Positions 27,213 through 36,361 of a stretch of 64,000 nt of DNA are shown in pieces. Within the stretch, counting starts at the first letter, position 1, and every line of letters starts with the position of its first letter. Location: positions 434,001-498,000 of the forward strand of contig JAKALM010000001.1 in the NCBI GenBank assembly GCA_021824145.1, given 5' to 3'. Origin of the DNA: Bacteroidota bacterium. Its GTDB lineage: Bacteria; Bacteroidota; Ignavibacteria; Ignavibacteriales; Ignavibacteriaceae. The notes below the pieces were generated by a model. That model saw only the letters and a program-made list of their open reading frames with translations, was not told where the DNA came from and ran no database searches. A program made the position numbers and the translations under genes.

Positions 27213-30200
27213 TTAGTTATACTCGTCCCAGCTTTTAGCCGATAAATCTTGGATTTTGGAAAGCGATTTTACAAATCTTTTTGCCACTTGAATATTGGTA
27301 ATAAGGTTAACATTCATATCAACAGCTTTCCTGCGTATCAAATAGTCATTGTCTAGTTCATACTTTTCTTCATTCTTTGGAATATTAATTACAAGATCAA
27401 TTTTCCCTTCATTCAGATAAGTTATAATATTTGGTTCAACTTTTTCAAGTGGCCAATTCAAAACTTCGGATTCAATTCCGTGTTCTTTTAGAAATTTTGA
27501 AGTTCCATTAGTTGCATACAGTTTTAATCCCATATCATAAAGCTTTTTTGTTTCGTTTAAGAAATCAGCTTTATCCTTTGCAGTTCCAGTTGAAAGCATA
27601 ACAGCTTTCTTAGGAATTCTATAACCAGTAGACAAGAAACTTTTTAAGAATGCTTCGTTGAAATCGTCGCCAAGGCACGCAACTTCTCCAGTTGACGCCA
27701 TTTCAACACCAAGGATCGGATCTGAACCTTTTAATCTTGTGAAAGAAAATTGAGGTGCTTTTACCCCAACATAATCAACGTCAAATGACGATTTGTCAAG
27801 CTTCGGAATTTTTTCTCCCATCATCAACTTGGTTGCAATTTCAATAAAATTAATTTTCAGAACTTTGGAAACGAACGGGAAACTTCTGGAAGCGCGCAAA
27901 TTGCATTCGATAACTTTTACTTCGTTGTCCTTTGCAATAAACTGAATATTAAACGGACCGGTAATTTTTAACTCTTTTGCGATTTGCTTTGTAATTATTT
28001 TTACTCGTCTCATTGTTTCAAGATAAGTTCTTTGAGGCGGCAAAACAATTGTTGCATCACCTGAGTGCACTCCAGCATTTTCAACGTGTTCTGATATTGC
28101 ATAGCAGTATAGATTTCCATCTTCCGCAACAGCATCGGCTTCAATTTCTCTTGCATCAGTTATGAATTTGCTGATAACAACTGGATGCTCTCTGCTTATT
28201 TCCGAAGCCTTCTTTAGATATTCTTCAAGTTCATCATCTGAAATTACAATGCTCATTGCGGCACCGCTTAAAACATAGCTTGGCCTTATTAAAACCGGAT
28301 AACTAACTTTTTTTGCAAATTTCTTTGCTTCATCTAAACTTGTCAGTTCTTTCCATTCCGGTTGATCGACTTCCAACCTGTCAAGTATTTGCGAAAACTT
28401 GTGGCGATTCTCGGCATTATCAATTTGTTCGGGCGAAGTTCCTAAAATTTTTACACCAGCATTGTAGAGTTTCACAGCTAGGTTGTTCGGAATTTGCCCG
28501 CCCATCGAAATGATTACACCTTCAGGATTTTCTTTGTCGTAAATGTCAAGCACTCTTTCAAAAGTCAATTGCTCAAAATAAAGTTTGTCGCAAATATCAT
28601 AATCCGTACTTACTGTTTCGGGATTACAGTTGATCATTATCGTTTTGTATTCAAGCTTATTCAAGGACATAACTGCATTCACACAGCACCAATCAAATTC
28701 GACCGAAGAACCAATTCTGTAAGCGCCGCTTCCAAGAACTATAATCTGATTACTTTGCCCAAATTGAATGTCATTCTCTTTACCATGGTAAGTAAGATAA
28801 AGATAATTGGTTTGTGCTGGATACTCAGCTGCTAAAGTATCAATTTGTTTTACAACAGGAACCACACCTATACTTTTTCTATAATTTCTAACCTCAAATT
28901 CAGTTGCTCCGGCAAGATGTCCAAGCTGAACATCAGAGAAACCGTTCATCTTTGCTTCTCGCATTAGATCCACAGATATTTTATTGAGCTTAATTCCTTT
29001 CAATTTGTTTTCTGTCAATACGATATTCTTCATCTTGTAAAGAAACCATCTTGTAATTTTTGTAAGCTCATGAATTTTGTCAATCGAATAACCTTCTTTT
29101 AATGCTTGAGCGATTGCATAAATTCTTTTATCTGTTGGTTTCGATAATTCATTATCGAGATCGTTGAAAACTAAATTGTTACCGACGAACCCTTTCATTC
29201 CGATATCAAGCATTCTTATTGCTTTCTGCAGAACTTCCTCAAAGCTTCTGCCAAGTGACATAACTTCACCGACAGACTTCATTTCAGAACCAAGTTGAGT
29301 GCTTACTTGTCTAAATTTTTGCAGATCCCATCGAGGAAATTTTAATGCAACATAATCAAGTGCAGGTTCAAAACATGCTGAAGTTTCTTGGGTAATAATA
29401 TTTTCAACTTCGTTTAATGCATAACCGAGAGCAAGTTTTGTCGCGATGAATGCAAGCGGGTAGCCAGTGGCTTTTGATGCAAGTGCAGAGCTTCTGCTCA
29501 ATCTTGCGTTCACTTCGATTATTCTATAATCATCAGATTTTGGATCAAGAGCATATTGAATATTGCATTCGCCAATAACTCCCAAATGACGAATTAATTT
29601 TATTCCAATAGATCGAAGCTTGAAGTTTTCCGAGGCAGAAAGAGTTTGAACAGGCGCAATTACAATGCTGTCACCAGTGTGTATTCCCATCGGATCAATA
29701 TTTTCCATCGAGCAAATTGTAATACAATTGTTAAATCTGTCGCGAACAATTTCGTATTCAATTTCCTTCCAGCCGTAAAGAGATTCCTCAATCAAAATTT
29801 GATTTGTAAAAGTAAAAGCTCTTCGTGCTTTCTCAATCAGTTCATCTTTATTATTTACAATTCCCGAGCCCAATCCGCCGAGTGCATAAGCTATTCGAAC
29901 CATCACTGGAAAACCAATTTCTTCTGCAGCTGCAATTGCTTCATCAACATTGTTTGCAGTTTTGCTTAATGCAACTTTCAAACCGATTTCAGTTACTTTA
30001 TTTCCAAAAATAAGCCGGTCTTCAGTAGCTTCAATTGCTTCTACGGGAGTTCCGAGAACTTTTACATTATGTTTTTTAAGAATTCCTTTTTCGTAAAGCT
30101 CAACGCCAACATTTAGTGCAGTTTGCCCACCGAACTGAAGCAGAATGCTGTCTGGTTCTTCTTTCTCAATTATCTTTTCAACAAACTCTGCTTTAATAGG

Positions 30201-30401
30201 CATAAAGTAAACTTTGTCGGCGAAATTTTCTGAAGTTTGAATTGTTGCAATATTGGGATTGATTAAAATAGAAGTAATTCCATCTTCCTTTAATGCTTTT
30301 ATTGCTTGGCTTCCGGAGTAATCAAATTCTCCAGCTTGTCCAATTTGAAGCGCACCCGATCCTAATATTAAAACTTTTTTTGGTTTACCGCGTTTAATCA
30401 T
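27213..30401 (-). CDS. carB: Carbamoyl-phosphate synthase, large (ammonia) subunit
   Basis: The enzyme makes carbamoyl phosphate for pyrimidine and arginine synthesis. At 1062 residues it carries two homologous ATP-grasp halves. The N-terminal half starts VLILGSGALQIGQAGEFDYSG and has the INPNIATIQTS and MENIDPMGIHTGDS blocks. The C-terminal half has LGSGAYRIGSSVEFDWC, NCNPETVSTDYD, ENAGVHSGDATIVLPP and ECNLRASRSFPFVSKVL. The C-terminal allosteric (MGS-like) domain begins about residue 930 and includes YDMGLKLYATNGTSKFL. The 4-bp overlap with carA makes a coupled operon. It is complete and standard. Confidence 0.97.
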   Translation of the reverse strand: MIKRGKPKKVLILGSGALQIGQAGEFDYSGSQAIKALKEDGITSILINPNIATIQTSENFADKVYFMPIKAEFVEKIIEKEEPDSILLQFGGQTALNVGVELYEKGILKKHNVKVLGTPVEAIEATEDRLIFGNKVTEIGLKVALSKTANNVDEAIAAAEEIGFPVMVRIAYALGGLGSGIVNNKDELIEKARRAFTFTNQILIEESLYGWKEIEYEIVRDRFNNCITICSMENIDPMGIHTGDSIVIAPVQTLSASENFKLRSIGIKLIRHLGVIGECNIQYALDPKSDDYRIIEVNARLSRSSALASKATGYPLAFIATKLALGYALNEVENIITQETSACFEPALDYVALKFPRWDLQKFRQVSTQLGSEMKSVGEVMSLGRSFEEVLQKAIRMLDIGMKGFVGNNLVFNDLDNELSKPTDKRIYAIAQALKEGYSIDKIHELTKITRWFLYKMKNIVLTENKLKGIKLNKISVDLMREAKMNGFSDVQLGHLAGATEFEVRNYRKSIGVVPVVKQIDTLAAEYPAQTNYLYLTYHGKENDIQFGQSNQIIVLGSGAYRIGSSVEFDWCCVNAVMSLNKLEYKTIMINCNPETVSTDYDICDKLYFEQLTFERVLDIYDKENPEGVIISMGGQIPNNLAVKLYNAGVKILGTSPEQIDNAENRHKFSQILDRLEVDQPEWKELTSLDEAKKFAKKVSYPVLIRPSYVLSGAAMSIVISDDELEEYLKKASEISREHPVVISKFITDAREIEADAVAEDGNLYCYAISEHVENAGVHSGDATIVLPPQRTYLETMRRVKIITKQIAKELKITGPFNIQFIAKDNEVKVIECNLRASRSFPFVSKVLKINFIEIATKLMMGEKIPKLDKSSFDVDYVGVKAPQFSFTRLKGSDPILGVEMASTGEVACLGDDFNEAFLKSFLSTGYRIPKKAVMLSTGTAKDKADFLNETKKLYDMGLKLYATNGTSKFLKEHGIESEVLNWPLEKVEPNIITYLNEGKIDLVINIPKNEEKYELDNDYLIRRKAVDMNVNLITNIQVAKRFVKSLSKIQDLSAKSWDEYN

Positions 30402-31474
30402 TTTAAAGCCCTCAAAAACATATCAAAAATAAATTCAGTATCATCCGGTCCTGGTGAAGCTTCTGGATGAAACTGCGTTGCAAAAAATGGTTTTGCTATG
30501 TGAATAATTCCTTCGTTAGTACCGTCATTGTCGTTGATAAACCATTCGCGCCAATCTTCCGGCATAGTTTCAGAATTAACAGCATAGCCGTGATTTTGTG
30601 AAGTTATATAACATCTTTTTGAACCAGTTTCATTGCAAGGCTGATTGTGGCCTCGGTGGCCGTATTTCAATTTATAAGTATCTGCTCCGGCGGCAAGAGC
30701 CATTATTTGGCTGCCAAGACAAACGCCAAGTGTTGGCGTTCCAAATTTCATAACTTTGCGAGTGTTCTCAATTGTAGCTTTGCACATTTTTGGATCGCCA
30801 GGACCATTGGAAATTAAAATTCCATTTGCTTTCTCTTTTGAAAAATCATAATCATATGGAACACGAATGACTGTAATATTTCTTCTTAGAAAAGCTTGAA
30901 TAATGTTGTTCTTTGTCCCGCAGTCAACAAGAATTATTTTTTTCTTGTTTCGCGTATATTCAATAGGCTCTTTCACACAAACTTCACCCACAAGATCTAA
31001 TTTATTTACATCTTCAAAATCGATTTTTTCTTTTTCATCTATTACTATCTTTCCCAACATTGTTCCACTTTCACGCAGCTTTCTTGTAAGCATTCTTGTG
31101 TCTATTCCATAGATACCAGGAATTTTTTGTTCCTTCATCCAATCATCTAACGATCTTTTTCCATTCCAGTGAGAATATTCATCAGAATAATTTGAAATAA
31201 TAAGAGCTCGGCAATGAATTTTTTCTGATTCAAAATATTTTAATAGGCCGTTTTCTCTCTCATAATTTGGAACGCCGTAATTTCCTATCAACGGAAATGT
31301 CATTACAAGAATTTGACCGCGATAAGAAGGATCAGTCATAGTTTCTGGATAACCAACCATGCCGGTATTAAATACAACTTCACCGTTTGTATTTATTGGA
31401 TATCCAAATGCAGTCCCAACAAATTCAGTTCCGTCTTCAAGAATTAATTTTGCTTTTTGTGGTTTGTTATTCAT
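30398..31474 (-). CDS. carA: Carbamoyl-phosphate synthase, small (glutaminase) subunit
   Basis: This subunit hydrolyses glutamine and passes ammonia to CarB (358 aa). The N-terminal domain has KLILEDGTEFVGTAFGYP and PLIGNYGVPN. The class I glutamine-amidotransferase domain has GILISNGPGDP, the nucleophile region GVCLGSQIMALAAGA (cysteine within CLGSQ) and the histidine of FHPEASPGPDD. In most enzymes this elbow reads CLGHQ; the serine replacement is a modest variation. The start ATG at 31474 is preceded by a 41-bp spacer and then a strong terminator hairpin (31516-31548), implying control in the leader. Confidence 0.95.
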   Translation of the reverse strand: MNNKPQKAKLILEDGTEFVGTAFGYPINTNGEVVFNTGMVGYPETMTDPSYRGQILVMTFPLIGNYGVPNYERENGLLKYFESEKIHCRALIISNYSDEYSHWNGKRSLDDWMKEQKIPGIYGIDTRMLTRKLRESGTMLGKIVIDEKEKIDFEDVNKLDLVGEVCVKEPIEYTRNKKKIILVDCGTKNNIIQAFLRRNITVIRVPYDYDFSKEKANGILISNGPGDPKMCKATIENTRKVMKFGTPTLGVCLGSQIMALAAGADTYKLKYGHRGHNQPCNETGSKRCYITSQNHGYAVNSETMPEDWREWFINDNDGTNEGIIHIAKPFFATQFHPEASPGPDDTEFIFDMFLRALK

Positions 31475-31515
31475 GTCTTTATCATGTTTATGAATTTTTT
31501 TTCACATGTCCGGCA

Positions 31516-31548
31516 AAAAAATAGCCACTCTTGGAGTGGCTATTTTTT
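31516..31548 (-). terminator. Terminator-like hairpin in the carAB leader (attenuator candidate)
   Basis: A perfect stem of 15 bp (AAAAATAGCCACTC and its complement, continuing the A/T base) has a 3-base loop TTG. It gives a run of seven T on the minus strand. It lies 41 bp upstream of the carA start on the sense strand. No annotated gene upstream on that strand needs a terminator, so it probably conditions read-through into carAB. On the plus strand it also looks like a terminator but has no gene in front of it. Confidence 0.7.
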
Positions 31549-31656
31549 ATAGACTCTATTATGCAAGTGATTTTTAATTTCGATTTTTTTAATTTCTTTC
31601 GCAAGTATTTCTTTAATTGGTTTTTCAAATATATTGCATAGAGATTTTAGATTCAA
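31540..31656 (-). CDS. Possible 38-codon leader ORF upstream of carAB
   Basis: An open frame on the minus strand starts with TTG at 31656 (MNLKSLCNIFEKPIK...). It ends with TAG at 31540-31542, inside the stem of the carAB leader hairpin. The product is Lys/Ile-rich (EILAKEIKKIEIKNHL). No Shine-Dalgarno site or ATG is present, and AT-rich sequence produces such frames by chance. It is recorded because a leader ORF ending in the terminator stem would be the classic attenuation layout. Confidence 0.2.
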   Translation of the reverse strand: MNLKSLCNIFEKPIKEILAKEIKKIEIKNHLHNRVYKK

Positions 31657-31853
31657 TTTATGAAATGATTTTTTTAGTGATTAAATTCACTTGAAATGAA
31701 TTTTAAAAAAATAAATTTCTATTAGTTCTGGGGAATTTTAATAAAATTGTTGAAGATTCAAAATTGCATACATCAAATCAATTTCATTCCATTAAAAATC
31801 ACCATTTATATGATGAATTTTACTAATTATTTAATCATCATTTAGGAAATTAA

Positions 31854-33218
31854 ATGAAACAAATTAAAAATTTGAAAGAAGAAAAAAAGAGAATAAAAAC
31901 ATTTATTCTTGATACAAATGTTATTTTACATGATGCGACTTGTATCAATCAATTTCAAGAAAATGATGTTGTAATTCCTTTAACAGTAATTGAAGAACTT
32001 GATCATTTTAAGCGGGGCAGCCAAGTTATAAACTTAAATGCTAGAGAATTTGCAAGAACTCTTGACTCTATGACCGGCACTGCACTGTTCAACGGTGGAG
32101 TTCCGATGGGAAAAGGCAGAGGGAAAGTAAGAATCGGAATTTTACGTGGTATTTCTAATGAGATAAAAGAAATATTTAAAGAAGATACTCCGGATCATCG
32201 AATACTTTCCGTTGCGTTCGAATTAAATAAAAAAGCAAAAAATAATTCAATAGTTGTTCTTGTTACAAAAGATGTAAATTTAAGAATGAAAGCTAAAGCG
32301 CTTGGAATTCTTGCTGAAGATTACACTACCGATCGAATAAGTAGTATTGAAGAACTTTATAGCGGTAAAAAAATTATTGAAGATTTTGATGATGATTTGA
32401 TTATTAAACTATTTCAAACGCCTTTTGAACTTCCGGCAAAACAAATCTTAAAAAAAATTGATCGGGATTCAGTGCCGAATAAATTTTATATTCTTAGAAA
32501 TACTAACCGTTCTGTGCTTGCATATCTTGATCAAGAAATGGAAAATCTTCATAAGGTAGATAAAAATATAATTTACGGTATAAAACCTAGAAATGCCGAA
32601 CAAACATTTGCTGTTGATGCGCTGACGAATAATAACATTCAATTAGTAACCATGACAGGGAAAGCCGGGACAGGAAAAACTTTACTAGCTTTGGCAAGCG
32701 CACTTCATGTTAGAAAATTTTATAGACAAATTTTTGTAGCCCGACCAATTGTCCCGTTAAGTAATAAGGATATTGGTTTCCTTCCAGGCGATGTTCAAAG
32801 TAAAATTGAACCATACATGCAGCCGCTTTGGGATAATCTAAGAGTAATTCAAGATCAATTTCCCGAAACAGATAAACAAAACCAATTAATTTCTAACATG
32901 ATTAAAGATGAAAAGCTTGTAATCGAACCACTTTCTTATATTAGAGGAAGAAGTTTGCAAAGAATATTTTTTATTGTTGACGAAGCACAAAATCTTACTC
33001 CGCATGAAATTAAAACAATTATTACTCGTGCCGGAGAAGGATCTAAAGTTGTGTTTACCGGAGATATTTATCAGATAGATCATCCATACCTCGATGCCCA
33101 ATCAAATGGTTTGTCTTATTTGATAGATCATTTCAAAGGACAAAAACTTTATGCTCATGTTAATCTTGAAAAAGGAGAAAGATCAGAACTTGCTGAACTT
33201 GCAAGCAATTTGCTATGA
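31854..33218 (+). CDS. phoH: PhoH-type PIN-ATPase (PhoH2-like RNA helicase/RNase)
   Basis: This is a 454-residue fusion. Residues 14-150 are a PIN endoribonuclease domain, with TFILDTNVILHDA, then IEELDHFKRG and KDVNLRMKAKALG. The PhoH NTPase domain begins about residue 260, with TGKAGTGKTLLALASAL (Walker A), ARPIVPLSNKDIGFLPGD, and FFIVDEAQNLTPHEIKTI plus FTGDIYQIDHPYLD. PhoH2 proteins unwind and cleave RNA in an ATP-dependent way. The gene is divergent from carAB. No upstream vapB-like antitoxin was seen, consistent with the non-toxin-antitoxin form. Confidence 0.92.
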   Translation: MKQIKNLKEEKKRIKTFILDTNVILHDATCINQFQENDVVIPLTVIEELDHFKRGSQVINLNAREFARTLDSMTGTALFNGGVPMGKGRGKVRIGILRGISNEIKEIFKEDTPDHRILSVAFELNKKAKNNSIVVLVTKDVNLRMKAKALGILAEDYTTDRISSIEELYSGKKIIEDFDDDLIIKLFQTPFELPAKQILKKIDRDSVPNKFYILRNTNRSVLAYLDQEMENLHKVDKNIIYGIKPRNAEQTFAVDALTNNNIQLVTMTGKAGTGKTLLALASALHVRKFYRQIFVARPIVPLSNKDIGFLPGDVQSKIEPYMQPLWDNLRVIQDQFPETDKQNQLISNMIKDEKLVIEPLSYIRGRSLQRIFFIVDEAQNLTPHEIKTIITRAGEGSKVVFTGDIYQIDHPYLDAQSNGLSYLIDHFKGQKLYAHVNLEKGERSELAELASNLL

Positions 33219-33313
33219 GTTCATTCATAATAAATTACGGTCTGCTGTTTTTACTTAAGATTAGCTAATCATTATATTTAAACACAGCATTCATTAAGAA
33301 AAGGAGATTGAGA

Positions 33314-34129
33314 ATGAAATTATTTTACAAAATTAGTTTGTTCTCGTTATTAACAATTCTTTTTTGCGGATGCCTTGAAGTGGAAACTACGATAAACCTA
33401 AATAAAGACGGCTCCGGCACTCTTGAAGAAAAAGTTTTGATGAAAAAAGAATTTGTCGATATGATGTCTGGATTTAATTTGAAAAGTGAGAATGATACAG
33501 CACAAACTAAAAGATTTTCACTTTTTAATCCAGAAGAATTGAAAGCCGATGCATTAAAATATGGAGAAAATGTTGAATACGTTTCTGGAAAAGAGATTGT
33601 TGAAAAAGGCAAAGAAGGTTATAAAGCAGTTTATAAATTTAAAAATATAAATCAATTAAAGATTGACAATGATCCAAGCAGCAAAGTTTCGTTGGCTGAT
33701 TCAAGCAATCAAAATAAGCCAAAAGAGTTTATAACATTTTCATTTGCAGGCAGCAATCCTTCTGAATTAACTATCAACATGCCTAAAGCCAAATTTAATG
33801 ATTCTTCGGAAACTATAATTGAAAATAAAGATACTTTAAATGCCAATAATACCGTGCAAGATGAATTTTTGAAGTTTATGAAAGATTTTCGATTTGCACT
33901 TCAACTTCATGTGAATGGAAAAATAAAAAGTACAAATGCTTCTTATGTTAAGGGTTCAAACATAACTTTATATAACGTTGAGTTTGATAAGTTATTAGAA
34001 AATAAAAAAGAAGTTGATAAACTGAATAATTTTAAAAGTCAGGATATTGATGAGATGAAAAAAATATTAGAGAAAATTCCGGGAATTAAAATAGAATTAA
34101 AAGAAGCAGTTAAAGTAAAATTTGATTGA
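33314..34129 (+). CDS. Lipoprotein of unknown function
   Basis: This protein of about 271 residues has a lipoprotein signal peptide: LFYKISLFSLLTILFCGCLEVE, where LFCGC supplies the lipobox cysteine. The following NLNKDGSGTLEEKVLMKKEF recalls bacterial lipoproteins that continue with a repeat-poor beta-sandwich. The start is set by AAGGAG at 33301-33306: the ATG at 33314 has a 7-bp spacing, while the upstream TTG at 33308 would be too close. Later segments are Lys/Asp-rich and end in MKKILEKIPGIKIELKEAVK. The function is not recognised. The next gene follows after 24 bp. Confidence 0.75.
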   Translation: MKLFYKISLFSLLTILFCGCLEVETTINLNKDGSGTLEEKVLMKKEFVDMMSGFNLKSENDTAQTKRFSLFNPEELKADALKYGENVEYVSGKEIVEKGKEGYKAVYKFKNINQLKIDNDPSSKVSLADSSNQNKPKEFITFSFAGSNPSELTINMPKAKFNDSSETIIENKDTLNANNTVQDEFLKFMKDFRFALQLHVNGKIKSTNASYVKGSNITLYNVEFDKLLENKKEVDKLNNFKSQDIDEMKKILEKIPGIKIELKEAVKVKFD

Positions 34130-34153
34130 ACATCTATCAGTAATTTTAAAAGT

Positions 34154-34696
34154 ATGCAAATATTTATTTATCCTTTTTTATCAAAGTTTATTTATCGTTA
34201 TGCCAATATTTTCATGACTTTATTTTTACTAATCATCTTTTATACAGCGGGCAGTAACATAGATTCTTCGTTATTAAACTTAATCCCATTTATCATTACT
34301 GCGCTTTTGATTTATTACCTCAACAAACACTATTTGAATTTATATAAACTAATGCCTTATAAAATTGAAGCTGATAATGAAAAAATTAAATGCAGTAAGT
34401 TTTTCTTTTCTAAAAAAGAAATTACAATTTATTATTCTGATATCGTTTCATTATCGGGTGGAATTTTTGAAGGTAAGTATTCCGGACTTATGAAGGTTTG
34501 CGATGGAAAAAATAATATTTGTATAGGATTTTTTCAGAGTTTGCAAGATGCTCGATCTCTTCAAAAAATAATCTTAAATAAAGTTGATCGAAAAATTTAT
34601 GATATTGCCGCCGAAAAAATAAAAAGGATGAAAGTATCAAATACACTTTCAGCAAAACCTCAAGTAGCTAATAAAAAAGAAGATAAAACATTTTAA
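34154..34696 (+). CDS. Small membrane protein with a PH-like domain
   Basis: This 180-residue protein has two transmembrane helices near the N terminus (about 18-38 and 45-62: NIFMTLFLLIIFYTAG; LLNLIPFIITALLIYYLN). A soluble domain follows that resembles a bacterial PH/YcxB fold (IKCSKFFFSKKEITIYYSDIVSLSGGIFEGKYS, then KVCDGKNNICIGFF). The Lys-rich tail is cytoplasmic. No specific family call is possible. It lies 24 bp after the lipoprotein gene and may be its operon partner. Confidence 0.55.
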   Translation: MQIFIYPFLSKFIYRYANIFMTLFLLIIFYTAGSNIDSSLLNLIPFIITALLIYYLNKHYLNLYKLMPYKIEADNEKIKCSKFFFSKKEITIYYSDIVSLSGGIFEGKYSGLMKVCDGKNNICIGFFQSLQDARSLQKIILNKVDRKIYDIAAEKIKRMKVSNTLSAKPQVANKKEDKTF

Positions 34697-34795
34697 TAAA
34701 TAGCCTTTAATTTCATCCAATACAGGTTCAATTTTAAAATGACTTAAATTTCACCAAGTCTTTGATTATTTTAGTCCGGTTTAATTTTAGGAATT

Positions 34796-35845
34796 ATGAA
34801 AATAGCAGTTTTATTATCTGGTGGAGTTGACAGCTCAGTAGCATTGAATTTATTGAAGAAAGAAGGACACGATCTGACGGCTTTCTATTTGAAGATTTGG
34901 CTGCAAGATGAATTTTCTTTTTTAGGCGATTGCCCGTGGGAAGATGATCTAAATTATGCGCGCAAAGTTTGTGATCAAGCTGGAGTTCCGCTGGAAGTTC
35001 TTCCACTTCAAACAGAATATTGGGAAACAGTTGTAACTTATACAATTTCAGAAATCAAAGAAGGGCGCACGCCCAATCCGGATATGTTTTGCAACAGTTT
35101 GATTAAGTTTGGCCAGTTCTATGGTAAAATTGATAAGACTTTTGAAAAAGTTGCAAGCGGTCATTATGCTAAGTTGGAATTTGATCATCAAAATTATTTG
35201 CTTAAAAGATCACCCGATCCAGTAAAAGACCAAACTTATTTTTTAGCATATTTAACTCAAGACCAACTTTCGCGGGCTTGTTTTCCGCTTGGCTTATTTA
35301 ATAAAAAAGAAGTTCGGAAAATGGCTCAAGAATCTAATCTTCCGAATATGAATAGAAAAGACAGCCAGGGAATTTGTTTTCTTGGGCAAATAAAATTTAA
35401 TGAATTTATAAAACATCATCTTGGAGAAATAAAAGGCAACATTGTTGATATTGATTCGGGTAAAAAAATGGGAGAGCATAATGGATATTATTTTTATACC
35501 ATCGGTCAAAGATCTGGTTTAGGATTGTCCGGCGGGCCGTGGTATGTTGTTAAAAAAGATGTTGATAAAAATATAATTTATATCTCGAGGGAGAATTTAG
35601 TTGAAAGGGCGAGAGATACTTTTGTGGTTGGTAAATTCAATTGGATTACTCAAGAGAAACCAAATGATAATAATTTGCAAGTAAAAATTAGGCACGGTGC
35701 TCATCTTTTTAATTGTAATTTAAATTTTATTGATGAGAAAAATGCCGAAGTAAAATTGGATAAAAAAGATCAAGGGATTGCACCAGGACAATTTGCCGTT
35801 TTTTATAAAGATGATATTTGCTTAGGCGGAGGAGTAATTCTTTAG
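34796..35845 (+). CDS. mnmA: tRNA-specific 2-thiouridylase
   Basis: The enzyme thiolates U34 of tRNA-Lys, -Glu and -Gln using a persulfide sulfur donor. In 349 residues it has the PP-loop VLLSGGVDSSVALNLL at the N terminus, the first catalytic cysteine in NPDMFCNSLIKFG, FLAYLTQDQLSRACFPLG, and the second cysteine in DSQGICFLGQIKF. The C-terminal beta-barrel has GQRSGLGLSGGPWYV and the end APGQFAVFY. ATG 34796 follows the GGAATT region. The gene abuts the convergent thioredoxin/TPR gene with no gap. Confidence 0.96.
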   Translation: MKIAVLLSGGVDSSVALNLLKKEGHDLTAFYLKIWLQDEFSFLGDCPWEDDLNYARKVCDQAGVPLEVLPLQTEYWETVVTYTISEIKEGRTPNPDMFCNSLIKFGQFYGKIDKTFEKVASGHYAKLEFDHQNYLLKRSPDPVKDQTYFLAYLTQDQLSRACFPLGLFNKKEVRKMAQESNLPNMNRKDSQGICFLGQIKFNEFIKHHLGEIKGNIVDIDSGKKMGEHNGYYFYTIGQRSGLGLSGGPWYVVKKDVDKNIIYISRENLVERARDTFVVGKFNWITQEKPNDNNLQVKIRHGAHLFNCNLNFIDEKNAEVKLDKKDQGIAPGQFAVFYKDDICLGGGVIL

Positions 35846-36307
35846 CTAAACATATAATGCTCTGCCGAAATCTCTTCTGTGCTTTAATGTAAGTTCATTT
35901 TCTTCGCCAAGATATTTGAAGATTGCAATACATGCCTTCCTTGCTCCATCATTGTCGAAGTATCTATCCGCTCTAATTACTTCAATAAATTTGGTTAATG
36001 CCGAATCAAAATTTTGTTTTTGAATTTCGTTGATTGCATCAAGATATAAATTTTTTACAGAACTATTATCTAAATTTTCTGGATTATTTTTTAACGAAAA
36101 AAGATACGCAAATGTTTTTAGTGAATCTATTGACTCCGAGTGCTCTGAGCCTTCTTCAATTTGATCAAGTAACTTTAAACTTTTTTCAAAGTCATCAAAG
36201 AAGATAAGCTTTGCAAGAATTATTTTTGCTTTTTGATTATTTGGTTCATCAACTAAAATATTTTCCAAAACTTTTTCTGCCTGTTTCAACTCGCCGGAAG
36301 AAATCAA
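35846..36307 (-). CDS. TPR half of the split CnoX/YbbN-like protein
   Basis: This 153-residue frame begins with a TTG at 36307 (MISSGELKQAEKVLENILV). Helical repeats follow: NNQKAKIILAKLIFF, FEKSLKLLDQI and IQKQNFDSALTKFIEVI, ending in a segment with ARKACIAIFKYLGEEN. If the TAG is a true stop and reinitiation is inefficient, this part is not made. The Trx domain could then act alone, as in ordinary TrxA. It is co-linear with the thioredoxin part and lacks its own Shine-Dalgarno site. Confidence 0.5.
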   Translation of the reverse strand: MISSGELKQAEKVLENILVDEPNNQKAKIILAKLIFFDDFEKSLKLLDQIEEGSEHSESIDSLKTFAYLFSLKNNPENLDNSSVKNLYLDAINEIQKQNFDSALTKFIEVIRADRYFDNDGARKACIAIFKYLGEENELTLKHRRDFGRALYV

Positions 36308-36361
36308 ATCCTCAACAGTAGCAATCTTTTTGTCATTCTTTCCTGGTATTGCTTTTTTTAG

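Larger units (their letters stand above)
31475..31853. other. Leader and promoter region between carA and phoH
   Basis: These 379 bp separate the divergent carA (minus) and phoH (plus) genes. They contain the hairpin at 31516-31548 and a short reading frame on the minus strand (31540-31656, TTG start). The rest is AT-rich with no gene. Promoters for both operons must lie here. Confidence 0.6.

Noticed and set aside
28494-28835. 113-codon plus-strand frame inside carB
   Set aside because: Antisense shadow of a conserved enzyme; no recognisable protein features.
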